Positions 62,764 to 64,000 of a stretch of DNA of 64,000 nucleotides are shown here, piece after piece. The DNA comes from CAVPMW01 sp963706515. GTDB taxonomy: Bacteria; Chloroflexota; Anaerolineae; Anaerolineales; UBA4823. The position numbers and the translations under genes were made by a program. The stretch's first letter is position 1; the number at the start of each line of letters is the position of its first letter. The stretch covers positions 339,950 through 403,949 of the forward strand of contig CAVPMW010000002.1 in NCBI GenBank assembly GCA_963706515.1. Direction: 5' to 3'. The notes under the pieces were generated by a model. It was not told the origin of the DNA. It worked only from the letters and a program-made list of their open reading frames with translations, and ran no database searches.

Positions 62764-64000
62764 TCACAGTAGCCCGTGCTGGCGGGCGAAGGTGGTGGCT
62801 TTGCCGCGGGTGTCGACGCCGAGCTTGTTGAAGATGTTGGCGATGTGGCGGGCCGCGGTGGCGGTGCTGATGAACAGCGCCTCGCCGATCTCGCGGTTGC
62901 TGTGGCCCGCGGCGAGTAACCGCAACACCTCCAGCTCGCGTTCGGTGAGCGTGCTCGCGGCCGCCTGAGCCGGAGTGAGTGCCGCCGCGGCCAGTGGCCC
63001 GCTGCCGACGGCGAGGGCCGCCGCGACGCTCTCCGGTTGCGACAGCGAGCGTCCGGCTGCCCAGGCGGCGGCGAAGGCACTGTCGCCAGCGACTCGCGCA
63101 AACTCTCGATGACCGGCTGGACGTAGGCGAGATCTTCAGGCGAGACAGGGAAGCCAAGCGTCTCGCGTAGCGCCTCACCGGCGCCGAAGAGCCGGGCCGC
63201 CTGCTCCGTGCCGCCGATCTGGGCGGCCAGCCTTGCGACACATTCGATGCCGTAGATGACCATGCCCTGGTTCCCCTTGGCCACGGCCAGGGAGAGACAC
63301 TCGTGGAACAACCCGCCGGCCCGGCGGTAGTCGCCGAGATCCGCCGCGGTCAGCCCCAGGCCGGCCAGAACGTTGGGCATGGCCCACTCCAGGCTGTGCG
63401 CCTGAGCCAGCGAGAGGACCTCTTCCATCGTACGCATCGCCGCCGCGCTCGTGATGCACGCGCTGGATTTGCGCGAGGTTGTGGAGGCCGAGGATCGCCA
63501 GGTGCGAAGCGCCGGCTTCGCGCGCCAGCGCAATGCTTGCCTCGTAGCGTGTGCGGGCCCCTTCGAAATTGCCCGTCTCACTGGCCTGCACGCCGAGATT
63601 GTTGAGGGCAAACGCCTCTGCCACCCGGTCGCCAACATCCCGTACCAGGCCAGCGCTGCTCGTGGTACAAAGTCGCCTGGCCGAAGTCAGCCTGCCGCCA
63701 AGCTATCGTCCCGGCGCCGGCCAGGAGTTGCAGCCTGACCTGTGGCGCCACATCGTCAAGATCGAGTGCCGCCTCCAACCAGCGACGACCTTCCCCGTAG
63801 TGTGCGTGCCCGTCCCAGAGTGGCCAGACCGCCGCCGCCAGGCGGCCGAGCATAGTGCCGTCTCGCCGCGCGGCGGACGCCGGAGAGAGCGGCACGCAGG
63901 TCGGCATGGTTGCGCTCCAGGGTTTCCAGCCCGCGGGCGGCGTCCGTCGCCAAGTGGAGTGGCGCTGCCCGCCTGCCAACGCCAGCACCACGATGCGTAG
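62764..64000 (-). CDS. LuxR-family regulator with TPR region, C-terminal part, frameshifted
   Basis: It runs off the right edge. A TPR/helical region (RRWLEAALDLDDVAPQVRLQ, EAFALNNLGVQASETGNFEG, YEASIALAREAGASHLAILG) leads to a LuxR HTH: LTERELEVLRLLAAG, HSNREIGEALFISTATAARH and IANIFNKLGVDTRGKATT, ending TGA 62766-62764. The frame changes near 63,640, 63,460 and 63,080. The N-terminal ATPase lies beyond the window. Similar in design to the 45,669-48,133 gene. Confidence 0.78.

Overview
The window reads as two Chloroflexota-like segments joined near base 45,150. Bases 1 to about 45,150 have moderate G+C and a gene set I associate with Anaerolineae: tig-clpP, a full shikimate/tyrosine operon, secreted proteins with Pro/Thr-rich linkers, a four-Cys N-terminal motif protein and a hypABFCDE maturation cluster. 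Bases 45,150 to 64,000 are visibly richer in G+C and look like Thermomicrobia: large LuxR-type ATPase regulators, a Tat-exported sulfatase, an LLM flavin oxidoreductase, an Rrf2 regulator and a run of small Tat-exported cysteine-rich proteins. One open frame crosses the joint, fusing the start of a LuxR-type P-loop ATPase to the middle of an unrelated secreted protein. I therefore regard the window as a probable assembly chimera. The class-level assignments are inference.

Layout: 1-2,650 clpP (partial), tig, tRNA-Leu and a small conserved gene; 2,663-3,805 a radical SAM/HhH protein; 3,806-6,564 an AT-richer accessory stretch with a decayed secreted-protein gene, an HNH endonuclease and a tyrosine recombinase; 6,600-15,794 one operon carrying all seven shikimate steps, chorismate mutase, prephenate dehydrogenase and an aminotransferase; 15,974-25,626 a degenerate M24 protein, LysM proteins, a CysRS/MshC-like ligase, a glycoside hydrolase and a FAD/Fe-S oxidase; 25,869-35,482 aspartate-type aminotransferase, pckA, thrC, hflX, a histidine kinase, an M28 peptidase, tatA and a thioredoxin-VKOR fusion; 35,511-41,534 hypABFCDE; 41,539-45,150 a methyltransferase and secreted proteins. 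After the joint: LuxR ATPases, sulfatase, PRC-barrel protein, a pRiA4b ORF-3-like family, LLM oxidoreductase/Rrf2, then at least eleven small exported proteins (56.0-62.4 kb) and a second LuxR regulator.

Two observations stand out. First, the aromatic operon is preceded by what looks like a textbook ribosome-mediated attenuator: a 29-codon leader peptide with seven Phe/Tyr codons, a pause hairpin, an antiterminator and a rho-independent terminator, all located by base pairing in the sequence. Second, several Tat-exported proteins of the second segment carry a Cys pattern (C-x6-C-x5-CC-x3-C-x4-8-C) that matches inhibitor-cystine-knot (knottin) toxins; one of them carries two such motifs in tandem.

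Conserved genes throughout are interrupted by single-base frameshifts (tig, int, aroC, thrC, hflX, hypF, hypD, sulfatase, LuxR and others). Because so many essential genes are hit, I read most of these as sequencing errors rather than pseudogenes, and I give the full gene span with the approximate break point.
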